A stretch of 28,746 nt of DNA from an uncultured Prevotella sp. (GTDB lineage Bacteria > Bacteroidota > Bacteroidia > Bacteroidales > Bacteroidaceae): positions 1-28,746 of the forward strand of contig CAJKQX010000027.1 of assembly GCA_905202125.1 (NCBI GenBank), read 5' to 3'. The translations under genes were made by a program, and so were the position numbers. Of this stretch, positions 7,397 through 14,398 are shown one piece after another (positions within the stretch are counted from its first letter, which is position 1; every line of letters starts with the position of its first letter). A model generated the notes under the pieces. The model worked only from the letters and a program-made list of their open reading frames with translations. It ran no database searches and had not been told where the DNA came from.

Positions 7397-8084
7397 TATG
7401 CTGCATCGCATAATCGACTTCATCGCCCCGCGCAAATGTGCCGTTTGCGGTTGCCGGTTGGCCATCGACGAGCGTCCGCTGTGCTCGCGCTGCAATGTCC
7501 GAATGCCACGCACGGGCTTTGCCGAGACACCTCTGGACAACGAGATGGCCCGCACGTTCTGGGCGAGAATCAAGGTGGAGAGATGCGCCGCTTTGTTCTT
7601 CTATCAACCGCATTCGGCTGTGAGCAACATGATATACAACATCAAGTATCGCAACCGGCCAGATATGGCGCGAGAGATGGGACGTATGGCGGCCGGAGAA
7701 TTCATGTCTTCGGGATTTTTCGAAGGCATTGACATCATCGTTCCGGTGCCTCTGGCTAAAAAACGACTGCGCCAGCGGGGCTACAACCAAAGCGAGGAGA
7801 TAGCCTGCGGCGTGGCCGATGTCACGGGATTACGCGTCAGCCGCAACGCCGTAGAGCGCGTCCGCAACACTGAGAGTCAGACCACCAAGCACCGCTCGCA
7901 GCGCAACGACAACATGCAGGACGCCTTCCTGCTGCGCAGGGCCGACGCCGTGAAGGGCCGACATGTGCTCATTATCGATGACATCGTGACCACCGGCTCC
8001 ACTATATGTGCCTGCGGCAAAGAGCTCATCAAGGCCGGCGACGTCACCATAAGCATCCTCTCGCTCGGCTTCACCAAGTCATAA
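7389..8084 (+). CDS. comF: ComF family phosphoribosyltransferase-like protein
   Basis: The 231-residue protein has an N-terminal four-cysteine zinc-finger-like module (Cys17, Cys20 or 22, Cys32, Cys35) and a C-terminal PRTase fold with the PRPP-binding signature VLIIDDIVTTGST. ComF proteins support DNA uptake in competent bacteria, but in Bacteroidetes their role is not established. The start at 7389 overlaps the recX stop. ATG 7398 is an alternative. It is the last gene of the prmC-recX-comF operon and is convergent with enolase. Confidence 0.88.
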   Translation: MISMLHRIIDFIAPRKCAVCGCRLAIDERPLCSRCNVRMPRTGFAETPLDNEMARTFWARIKVERCAALFFYQPHSAVSNMIYNIKYRNRPDMAREMGRMAAGEFMSSGFFEGIDIIVPVPLAKKRLRQRGYNQSEEIACGVADVTGLRVSRNAVERVRNTESQTTKHRSQRNDNMQDAFLLRRADAVKGRHVLIIDDIVTTGSTICACGKELIKAGDVTISILSLGFTKS

Positions 8085-8171
8085 ATATCCCAAAAGGTAT
8101 CCTCCCATCCTACATTTCATTCTCTTCCTACATTCCCTATTATTTATATACCTCCTGCCCTTCCTACCCTC

Positions 8172-8204
8172 AAAGAAAAAGGGGCAACCTCTCGGCTGCC
8201 CCTT
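8172..8204 (-). terminator. Intrinsic terminator of eno
   Basis: AAGGGGCA (8179-8186) pairs with TGCCCCTT (8197-8204) with a 10-nt loop. Read on the minus strand the stem is followed by TTTTTCTTTG, a good U-run. On the plus strand it is followed by gaac and A-rich DNA, so it serves eno rather than comF. Confidence 0.75.
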
Positions 8205-8243
8205 GAACTAAAAAAAATTATTATGAAATTTAGCAATTATTGA

Positions 8244-9551
8244 TTACTTCAGTTTTGCATAACCATATTTAGCTGCACAGCACAACTCCTCTTCGATGCG
8301 GATGAGCTGGTTGTACTTAGCCATACGGTCTGTACGGCTCATAGAACCGGTCTTGATCTGGCCTGAGTTTGTAGCAACGGCGATATCAGCGATTGTGGTG
8401 TCCTCGGTCTCGCCTGAACGGTGAGAGGTCACTGTGGTGTAGCCGTGACGGTGAGCCATCTCGATGGCATCGAGAGTCTCGGTGAGCGAACCGATCTGGT
8501 TAACCTTGATAAGGATTGAGTTGGCGGCACCCATCTTGATACCTTTCTCGAGGAACTTAACGTTGGTCACGAACAGGTCATCACCTACGAGCTGACAACG
8601 ATCGCCGATAGCCTCTGTCAGTTTAACCCAGTTGTCCCAGTCGTTCTCATCAAGACCGTCCTCGATTGAGTCGATAGGATATTTGGTGATAAGTTCTTCA
8701 AGATACTTGATCTGCTCCTCGGCTGTGAGCTTCTTGCCGTTAGGATCCTTCTTCTTGCCGTTCTTGAGCTGGCTGTAATCGTAGAACCACTGTCCGTTCT
8801 CGCAAACAGCGAACTCGCTGGCAGCGCAGTCCATAGCGATCTTAACGTCCTTGCCCGGCTCGTAACCGGCGTCCTTGATGGCCTGAATGATGCTGTCGAG
8901 AGCGTCTTCGATGCCGTTGAAATTGGGAGCGAAACCACCCTCGTCACCTACTGCGGTAGAGAGTCCGCGGCCCTTGAGCAATTTTGCCAGAGCGTGGAAC
9001 ACCTCAGCACCCATGCGGATAGACTCCTTGATGGTGGGAGCGCCTACCGGACGGATCATGAACTCCTGGAAAGCGATAGGAGCGTCAGAGTGAGCACCAC
9101 CGTTGATGATGTTCATCATAGGAACAGGAAGAGTATAAGCGTTGCATCCGCCGATGTATCTGTAAAGCGGCATATTCAATGCTTTGGCAGCAGCCTGAGC
9201 GGTAGCCAGAGAAACACCGAGAATGGCATTGGCACCGAGATTGCTCTTTGTGGGAGTGCCATCGAGTGCAAGCATCTTGTTATCGATAGCGCGCTGTTTG
9301 AACACACACATGCCCTGAACAGCCGGAGCGATCTTTGTATTTACGTTGTCAACTGCTTTCAGCACACCCTTTCCGCAATAACGGTTCTTGTCACCGTCGC
9401 GCAATTCGAGGGCTTCGTTCTCGCCTGTAGATGCTCCTGAGGGCACAGCGGCACGGCCCATAACACCGTTTTCAAGGGTTACTTCTACTTCTACTGTTGG
9501 ATTTCCTCTTGAGTCGAGGATCTCTCTTGCATGAACTTTTTCGATTAACAT
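8244..9551 (-). CDS. eno: Enolase
   Basis: Enolase converts 2-phosphoglycerate to phosphoenolpyruvate in glycolysis. From ATG 9551 the protein has 435 residues, close to the family norm. It starts with the typical IEKVHAREILDSRGNPTVEVEV and shows PSGASTGENEA, VGDEGGFAPN, the metal-binding and catalytic segments GDDLFVTN and ILIKVNQIGSLTET, and HRSGETEDTTIADIAVA near the C-terminus. The frame is open 17 codons further upstream, but those codons overlap the promoter region. It is codon-optimised in appearance, which fits high expression. It has its own -7 box and a strong terminator. Confidence 0.98.
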   Translation of the reverse strand: MLIEKVHAREILDSRGNPTVEVEVTLENGVMGRAAVPSGASTGENEALELRDGDKNRYCGKGVLKAVDNVNTKIAPAVQGMCVFKQRAIDNKMLALDGTPTKSNLGANAILGVSLATAQAAAKALNMPLYRYIGGCNAYTLPVPMMNIINGGAHSDAPIAFQEFMIRPVGAPTIKESIRMGAEVFHALAKLLKGRGLSTAVGDEGGFAPNFNGIEDALDSIIQAIKDAGYEPGKDVKIAMDCAASEFAVCENGQWFYDYSQLKNGKKKDPNGKKLTAEEQIKYLEELITKYPIDSIEDGLDENDWDNWVKLTEAIGDRCQLVGDDLFVTNVKFLEKGIKMGAANSILIKVNQIGSLTETLDAIEMAHRHGYTTVTSHRSGETEDTTIADIAVATNSGQIKTGSMSRTDRMAKYNQLIRIEEELCCAAKYGYAKLK

Positions 9552-9587
9552 AATTGTATATTTATAATGTGAATAATTATTCTCTTG

Positions 9588-9595
9588 CAAAGATA
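9588..9595 (-). promoter_or_regulatory. -7 box of eno
   Basis: On the minus strand the sequence is TATCTTTG, 36 nt before the eno ATG. It shows that eno can be transcribed separately from the upstream alkaline phosphatase gene. Confidence 0.6.
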
Positions 9596-9654
9596 ATATC
9601 ATTTATTAAAATAAAAGAAATGTTTGGCTGTTATTTCTTTTGATTTTCATTTTT

Positions 9655-9696
9655 ATTATAAGACATATAAGATTTATAAGAATTATAAGACTTATA
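9655..9696. repeat. 9-nt tandem repeat, about 4.7 copies
   Basis: After attata come agacatata, agatttata, agaattata and agacttata, giving a regular 9-nt period with an AGAnnTATA-like unit. It lies between the 3' end of the alkaline phosphatase gene and the eno promoter. It is an AT-rich microrepeat with no evident coding role. Confidence 0.7.
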
Positions 9697-9715
9697 AACG
9701 ATTATCACCCTGCAA

Positions 9716-11131
9716 TCATTTCCATCCGGCAGCCTCGGCTATCTTCACGGGTATCTGTGTGTTGTCTATCTTGCCGGCGAACTTGTCGGAACCGACGCCG
9801 ATGGCAAACACAGGCACGTATCCGTTGGAGTGGCCGCCGCTCTGCCAGCCCACGAGAGCAATCTCGGCCATTGTGCGGCGGGCTGCGTCGGTGATGCCGT
9901 TGAGTGTGGCATAAAGATTTTTCTTGGCCTCGTCGTGACCCTCGGTGAACGACTTGTAGGCACGGTGCATACGGTCGGTCTGATGGTCGGAGAGTTTCAG
10001 ATTGTCCCAGAAGCCCCAGTTCTCCTTGAGGTCCTTCTCCACGGTCTCCCATGTGAATTTGTCGCCCAATTTCTTGTAGAGTTGTTCGAGATGCTTGGAA
10101 TATCGTCCCACGCTCATGCGCTGATACTTGAGTGCATCGGTATGGAGCTCGTACGGACCGCGGCCGAGCGCTATGCCGCCCGTCTCATGGTCGGCTGTGA
10201 CCACGATGAGGGTCTCGTCGGGGTGCTGCTCGTAGAATTCGTAGGCCACCTTGATGGCTTCATCAAAGTCGATGGTCTCCTTGAAAGCCGTGGCGGCATC
10301 GTTGTCGTGGCAACCATAGTCTATCTTTCCACCTTCGACCATGAGGAAGAAACCGTCCTTCTGTTTCTTGGTGAGCATGCTGATGCCCGCACGTGTGACC
10401 TCGGAGAGTGTCATGTCGATGGGCTGACGGTCGATTGCGAAAGCCAATGACGACCGGTCGCCGAGATTGGCTTTCTCGGGTTGCAGGAGGATAAGTTTGT
10501 CGGCCTTCTTCATCTTCTTACGGAAATCCTTGTAACCGCGCACGATGGTGTATCCGGCGGCCTCGCACTGCTGATAGAGATTACCAGTGGCGGTGGCATC
10601 GTTCTTGTTCTCTATGTTATGGAAATCGCTGCCGCCGTAGTAGTCGAAATCGGCTTTTATGAGGTCCTTGCCTATCTCGTAGTACATGTTACGGTCGGGC
10701 TGATGGGCATAGAAAGCGCCCGGTGTGGCATGGTCGACAGCCACCGTGGTGGATACTCCGACGGCGGCGCCTGCCTCTTTGGCCCAAACGGCCACGCTGT
10801 TGACGGGCGATTTCTGGTCGGCAAGCATTCCGAGCGTACCGTTCTTGGTCTTGTTGCCGGTGGCAAGAGCGGTGCCGGCAGCGGCCGAGTCGGTCACTCC
10901 GTTGGTGCCGGAGTATGTGGTGACAAATCCCGAAACGGGAAACTGGGTGAACTGCAAAGGCTTGACGCCGATGATACCATCGAGCGCCGCGAGATAGGTC
11001 TCGGTGCCGTTCACCTGATTGACACCCATACCGTCGCCGATAAAATAGAACACGTACTTGGCGCGTCCCTGAGCAAAGGAGGTCAGTGCGAAGAGAAAGA
11101 GCACTGCGGTGGTCATGAAAAATTTCTTCAT
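9716..11131 (-). CDS. Secreted alkaline phosphatase
   Basis: The 471-residue enzyme hydrolyses phosphate monoesters in the periplasm. A signal peptide ends near residue 20 (SFAQG). Metal and catalytic motifs are all present: IGDGMG with Asp33, GVTDSAAAGTALATG with Ser82 as the phosphorylated nucleophile, VDHATPGAFYAH (132-143), VEGGKIDYGCHDND (Glu266, Asp271, His275), ADHETGG (Asp314, His315) and the late GGHSNGYVPVFAIG. It belongs to the PhoA superfamily. The gene precedes eno in the same direction with 164 nt between them, but eno has its own promoter. Confidence 0.93.
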   Translation of the reverse strand: MKKFFMTTAVLFLFALTSFAQGRAKYVFYFIGDGMGVNQVNGTETYLAALDGIIGVKPLQFTQFPVSGFVTTYSGTNGVTDSAAAGTALATGNKTKNGTLGMLADQKSPVNSVAVWAKEAGAAVGVSTTVAVDHATPGAFYAHQPDRNMYYEIGKDLIKADFDYYGGSDFHNIENKNDATATGNLYQQCEAAGYTIVRGYKDFRKKMKKADKLILLQPEKANLGDRSSLAFAIDRQPIDMTLSEVTRAGISMLTKKQKDGFFLMVEGGKIDYGCHDNDAATAFKETIDFDEAIKVAYEFYEQHPDETLIVVTADHETGGIALGRGPYELHTDALKYQRMSVGRYSKHLEQLYKKLGDKFTWETVEKDLKENWGFWDNLKLSDHQTDRMHRAYKSFTEGHDEAKKNLYATLNGITDAARRTMAEIALVGWQSGGHSNGYVPVFAIGVGSDKFAGKIDNTQIPVKIAEAAGWK

Positions 11132-11207
11132 ATTGAAAAGATTATTGTTTAAGTATTATGTTTCACTTCATTAGCGGATGACGTTCGCTTAGACAAATCC
11201 ATCAATG

Positions 11208-11236
11208 CAAAATTACAAAAAACGTTGAAAAAACAA
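11208..11236 (-). promoter_or_regulatory. Promoter of the alkaline phosphatase gene
   Basis: On the minus strand TTG (11234-11236) is followed after 18 nt by TAATTTTG (11208-11215). The spacing fits the Bacteroidetes -33/-7 promoter. The predicted 5' leader is about 70 nt. No Pho-box-like repeat was recognised. Confidence 0.55.
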
Positions 11237-11353
11237 GCAATAAGTACGAGATAAAAATGCAAATCGCCGCATCGGCACGGTATGGATGTGCGCATCATCG
11301 GCCATGCAACCAAGCCGTAATATCACAAATTATCAAAAAAGGTGGCGGATGAC

Positions 11354-11384
11354 TTGGCCGTTTCGACAAAATACTGTAATTTTG
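11354..11384 (+). promoter_or_regulatory. Promoter of the gene at 11413
   Basis: TTG at 11354-11356 is followed after 20 nt by TAATTTTG at 11377-11384, a Bacteroidetes-type promoter 28 nt before the ATG. Confidence 0.5.
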
Positions 11385-11412
11385 AGGCAAAACGACTAAA
11401 CGACATACCATT

Positions 11413-12099
11413 ATGGAGAATAAAATCACGCCGGATAATTTTGATTCCACTTACGTAGACATTGTGGAACAAGGACAGATAGACAAGTTTGTCTGCGACG
11501 AGATGTCTCGTCAGATCCACCGTTACATCAAAGGCATGTCGGGTACCAAACATGCCATGATCATGTTTGAAGAGAAACTCTCGTCGATGACGCTCGCGGA
11601 GAAAGAGGAGGCCATCGCACGATACATCGACCTGAACCGCAAGGTGCTCAGCGGTCTTGATTTCAAGATTGTGCTTGCGCGGGCGATGGCCAACTATTGC
11701 GACACCTTCAGCTATCTGCTGCGCCTGGTCAACGACAAGCGGCGCGCGGTGTACTACCTCAACCGCATAAAATCCAAATACGTGCAATACCACGAGGTGT
11801 TCGAGCAAGACGGAAAGTTCGGCATGAAAGACTACAAGGGAGCCATACTGATAAGCCCCTCGTATGATTTCCTGCGCACATGCTACGTGTATATGGACGA
11901 CCACCTGCCCATGCCGGTGATAGCACAGAAGGATGGCAAGATGGGACTGGTGCTTGCCGACGGCAAGGACACCGTGGTGGCGCCTTTCGTCTACGACGAC
12001 ATTTCATTGCGCGACGAGCCGCCCTTCTTCGAGGCCCAGCGCGGCTCCACTTTCGGATATATCAACAACAAGGGGCTGTTCACTCCCTCGACCGACTGA
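11413..12099 (+). CDS. Unrecognised protein with degenerate WG-like repeats
   Basis: I do not recognise the family of this 228-residue protein. It has no signal peptide or membrane segment, so it is probably cytoplasmic. The N-terminal half (1-125) looks helical and charged. The C-terminal half has three degenerate repeats resembling WG/KWG beta repeats: FEQDGKFGMKDYKGAILISPSYD (split here as FEQDGKFGMKD then YKGAILISPSYD, about 130-152), AQKDGKMGLVLADGKDTVV then APFVYDD (171-196), and AQRGSTFGYINNKG (208-221). Such repeats usually mediate protein contacts. It stands alone with its own promoter, divergent from alkaline phosphatase. The gene is real on length, promoter and codon use; the function is unknown. 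Confidence 0.75.
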   Translation: MENKITPDNFDSTYVDIVEQGQIDKFVCDEMSRQIHRYIKGMSGTKHAMIMFEEKLSSMTLAEKEEAIARYIDLNRKVLSGLDFKIVLARAMANYCDTFSYLLRLVNDKRRAVYYLNRIKSKYVQYHEVFEQDGKFGMKDYKGAILISPSYDFLRTCYVYMDDHLPMPVIAQKDGKMGLVLADGKDTVVAPFVYDDISLRDEPPFFEAQRGSTFGYINNKGLFTPSTD

Positions 12100-12124
12100 T
12101 ACGTCCGCCCAACACATCAACATA

Positions 12125-12166
12125 ATGCCTGAACGCCCGCATGCCTGTGGGCGTGATGCCTGCACG
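12125..12166. repeat. Short GC-rich repeat after the 11413 gene
   Basis: ATGCCTG occurs three times at 12125, 12141 and 12156, and ACGCCC (12133-12138) can pair with GGGCGT (12149-12154). No T-run follows, so termination is uncertain. The remainder of 12167-12291 shows no gene. Confidence 0.35.
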
Positions 12167-12291
12167 CGGATGCAAACACATTCGGATTTACGATATAAGC
12201 CTAACAACAAGTGACACCCTCGTAAATACAAAGAAAAACACGATGCGAAACTGCTGAAAAACCTCTCGCAAAACAGCTCGGAAAAAGCCGC

Positions 12292-12382
12292 TTTGCGAAA
12301 GGGTTCGTTTGACCTTCCCAAAGGGTTCGTTCGGGAGGGTGAAAGGGTTCGTTTCGCAACCTCAAACGAACCCTTTCGCAAA
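12292..12382. repeat. Palindromic array 2 (four units, 22-nt period, 21-bp perfect outer arms)
   Basis: AAAGGGTTCGTT starts at 12298, the shortened AAAGGGTTCGTTC at 12320 and AAAGGGTTCGTTT at 12342, an exact 22-nt period. The fourth unit is inverted (AACGAACCCTTT, 12365-12376). The outer copies extend to a perfect 21-bp inverted repeat (12292-12312 with 12362-12382). The core is the same GAAAGGGTT sequence as unit 2 of array 1, but with GTT in place of CTT. It lies between the 11413 gene and the DUF4923 promoter. The following 12383-12589 holds no gene. Confidence 0.75.
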
Positions 12383-12589
12383 CCCGCTGTCGCGCGTCAC
12401 GGGACGCAAAGGATAAAACTCTGATATTCAGATATTTGAGAAAAACGGACATTTTCCACAAAACGGCGGCGACACACATATCATATATACAGGCGAAGGC
12501 GGAGGGAGGCAACGCTACGGAAAGACACGTGGGAGGCGTGAGAAGGTCGAATTTTGTCACACCATGATATCGCAATGAATAATTTTTAT

Positions 12590-12597
12590 TACTTTTG
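12590..12597 (+). promoter_or_regulatory. -7 box of the DUF4923-xerD pair
   Basis: TACTTTTG matches TAnnTTTG and lies 104 nt before the DUF4923 ATG. The leader in between is GC-rich with repeated CGCCG/GCGCG segments. No well-spaced -33 box was found. Confidence 0.45.
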
Positions 12598-12701
12598 CAG
12601 CGCCGATACGGCCGGCGCGGCGCCCGTGAACGATGTATATCGCGCCACGGGAACGGGACGGCCGCGGACAGACACGGACACAACAGACATATCATAAAAT
12701 C

Positions 12702-13292
12702 ATGAACAAGACGAAATTATTCATTATGGGCATCTGCCTGTGCTTGGGATGTATCAACGCTCAGGCACAGAGTATCAAGGACATACTCTCAGGCGTGGCC
12801 GAGAAGGTGATAGGCAACAAGGCCACATCGGCCGAGACTCTGGTGGGCACATGGACATACGATAGCCCCGACTGCCAGTTCAAGAGCGACAACCTGCTGG
12901 CCAAAGCCGGTGGCATAGCCGCTTCGACAAAGATGAACAACAAGCTCACGAAGGTGTACAAGACGCTGGGCATGCAGGGACTGAGCATCACATTCAACAG
13001 CGACAGCACCTGCGTGACAAAAATCAAGAACAAGGAGATAGAGGGCACGTACACCTTTGACAAAGAAGAGAAGGTGGTGACAATCAAGAACCGGCTGGGA
13101 CGCGAGCTCAAGGCCAATGTGGCGGTGACAGGCAAGACAATGAGCATGACCTTCGAGGCCGACAAACTGATGAACGGCATAAAGACCCTGACCAACGCGG
13201 CATCGCAGGTGAGCACGTCGATAGCTTCGATAAGCAAGCTGCTGGGCAACTACAACGGCATGGCCGTGGGCCTGAAGATGCATAAGGAATAG
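12702..13292 (+). CDS. DUF4923 family exported protein
   Basis: The 196-residue protein has a signal peptide (MNKTKLFIMG core, cleavage near INAQAQ, residue 23). After it comes LVGTWTYDSPDCQFKSDNLL and KAGG, the hallmark of DUF4923, a lipocalin-like family of Bacteroidetes envelope proteins with unknown ligand. Later strands such as GTYTFDKEEKVVTI and KTMSMTFEADKLM fit a beta-barrel. The in-frame ATG at 12633 is rejected because it would precede the signal peptide with charged sequence. xerD starts 6 nt after its stop codon, so the two are probably co-transcribed. Confidence 0.85.
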   Translation: MNKTKLFIMGICLCLGCINAQAQSIKDILSGVAEKVIGNKATSAETLVGTWTYDSPDCQFKSDNLLAKAGGIAASTKMNNKLTKVYKTLGMQGLSITFNSDSTCVTKIKNKEIEGTYTFDKEEKVVTIKNRLGRELKANVAVTGKTMSMTFEADKLMNGIKTLTNAASQVSTSIASISKLLGNYNGMAVGLKMHKE

Positions 13293-13298
13293 CGCGGC

Positions 13299-14255
13299 GT
13301 GAGCGAGAGAGAAGACAGGCGCAGCCTGACACAACGCTACCTGCGCTACCTCAAGCTGGAGCGCAACTACTCGGTGAACACCATCGAGGCGTACAAGCAC
13401 GACCTGACTTATCTCACGGCGTACATGAACCGCAACCAGCTCCGGCCCGCAGACATCACTCTTGAGCACATGGACCACTTTGCCGCCCTGCTCCACGAGG
13501 AGGGTATCGGTGCGTCGTCACAGTCGAGGATACTGAGCGGCGTGAGGTCGTTTTTCAGATACCTGCTGCTCGAGGGATACATCGCCGATGACCCCACGGA
13601 ACTGTTGGCATGGCCCAACACGGGCATACACCTGCCCGAGGTGCTCTCCACCGAGGAGGTGGACCGCATCGAGGCGGCCATCGACCTGTCCAAATGGGAG
13701 GGCCAGCGCAACAAAGCCATCATCGAGATGATGTTCTCGTGCGGACTGCGGGTGTCGGAATTGGTCAACCTGAAACTGTCGGACATCTACGCCGACGAGC
13801 GATTCATCCGGGTGACGGGCAAAGGCAAGAAAGACCGGCTGGTGCCCATCTCGCAGAAGGCCATCGACGAACTGGACTACTGGTTGATGGACCGCCGACT
13901 CATGAAGATAAAGCCCGGCGAGCAGGACTACGTGTTTCTCAACCGACGCGGCGCTCATCTCACGCGCACGATGATACTGATAATGATCAAACAATATGCC
14001 GCGGCAGCGGGCATCAAGAAGACGGTGTCACCCCACACGCTGCGCCACTCGTTCGCCACGGCGCTGCTCAAAGGGGGCGCCGACCTCATGGCCATACAGG
14101 AAATGCTCGGACATGAGGACATCTCCACAACCGAGATATACACCCACGTGGACATGACCACCCTCCGGCAGGAAATCATCGAGCATCACCCGCGCAACAT
14201 TTCCTACAATGCCGGAAATGAAGCGAAAGAAAGAAACGTGGATGACAAAAAGTAA
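13299..14255 (+). CDS. xerD: Site-specific tyrosine recombinase XerD
   Basis: The 318-residue recombinase resolves chromosome dimers at dif with XerC. The N-terminal SAM-like core-binding domain covers about residues 8-95. The catalytic domain has Arg151 in CGLRVSELVNL, Lys175 in TGKGKKDR, HTLRH (His246, Arg249), GHEDISTTEIYTHV (His272) and Tyr281 as nucleophile. Translation starts at GTG 13299; the next in-frame ATG would remove the first part of the core-binding domain. The gene is chromosomal in context (no attachment site or cargo nearby), which favours XerD over a mobile-element integrase. An additional XerC-like assignment cannot be excluded. Confidence 0.88.
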   Translation: MSEREDRRSLTQRYLRYLKLERNYSVNTIEAYKHDLTYLTAYMNRNQLRPADITLEHMDHFAALLHEEGIGASSQSRILSGVRSFFRYLLLEGYIADDPTELLAWPNTGIHLPEVLSTEEVDRIEAAIDLSKWEGQRNKAIIEMMFSCGLRVSELVNLKLSDIYADERFIRVTGKGKKDRLVPISQKAIDELDYWLMDRRLMKIKPGEQDYVFLNRRGAHLTRTMILIMIKQYAAAAGIKKTVSPHTLRHSFATALLKGGADLMAIQEMLGHEDISTTEIYTHVDMTTLRQEIIEHHPRNISYNAGNEAKERNVDDKK

Positions 14256-14305
14256 GATTTAGGGACGCGAAAGTATAAAAATATCATATTCGATGGCCCT
14301 AAATC
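14256..14305. repeat. 9-bp inverted repeat after xerD
   Basis: GATTTAGGG (14256-14264) directly follows the xerD stop and is the exact complement of CCCTAAATC (14297-14305). The 32-nt loop and lack of a T-run make a standard terminator unlikely. It could be a 3' stem-loop or an operator for the peptidase gene downstream. Confidence 0.4.
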
Positions 14306-14348
14306 GACAAAAGACGGAAAAACTGAACACCTATTCAACAAAAAAAAC

Positions 14349-14356
14349 TATATTTG
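14349..14356 (+). promoter_or_regulatory. -7 box of the M16 peptidase gene
   Basis: TATATTTG matches TAnnTTTG and lies 42 nt before the ATG in AT-rich DNA. Confidence 0.55.
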
Positions 14357-14398
14357 CACCTTAATTAATATAGAAATTTCAATTTTCAATTAAATTTT

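Noticed and set aside
9624..9914. Plus-strand open frames over the eno-alkaline phosphatase spacer
   Set aside because: Their translation (KIYKNYKTYK) is only the 9-nt tandem repeat, followed by antisense of the phosphatase gene.
13299..14255. Integrase of a mobile element
   Set aside because: Length, motif spacing and the tight link to a chromosomal DUF4923 gene fit XerD. No attachment-site duplication or cargo genes were seen.
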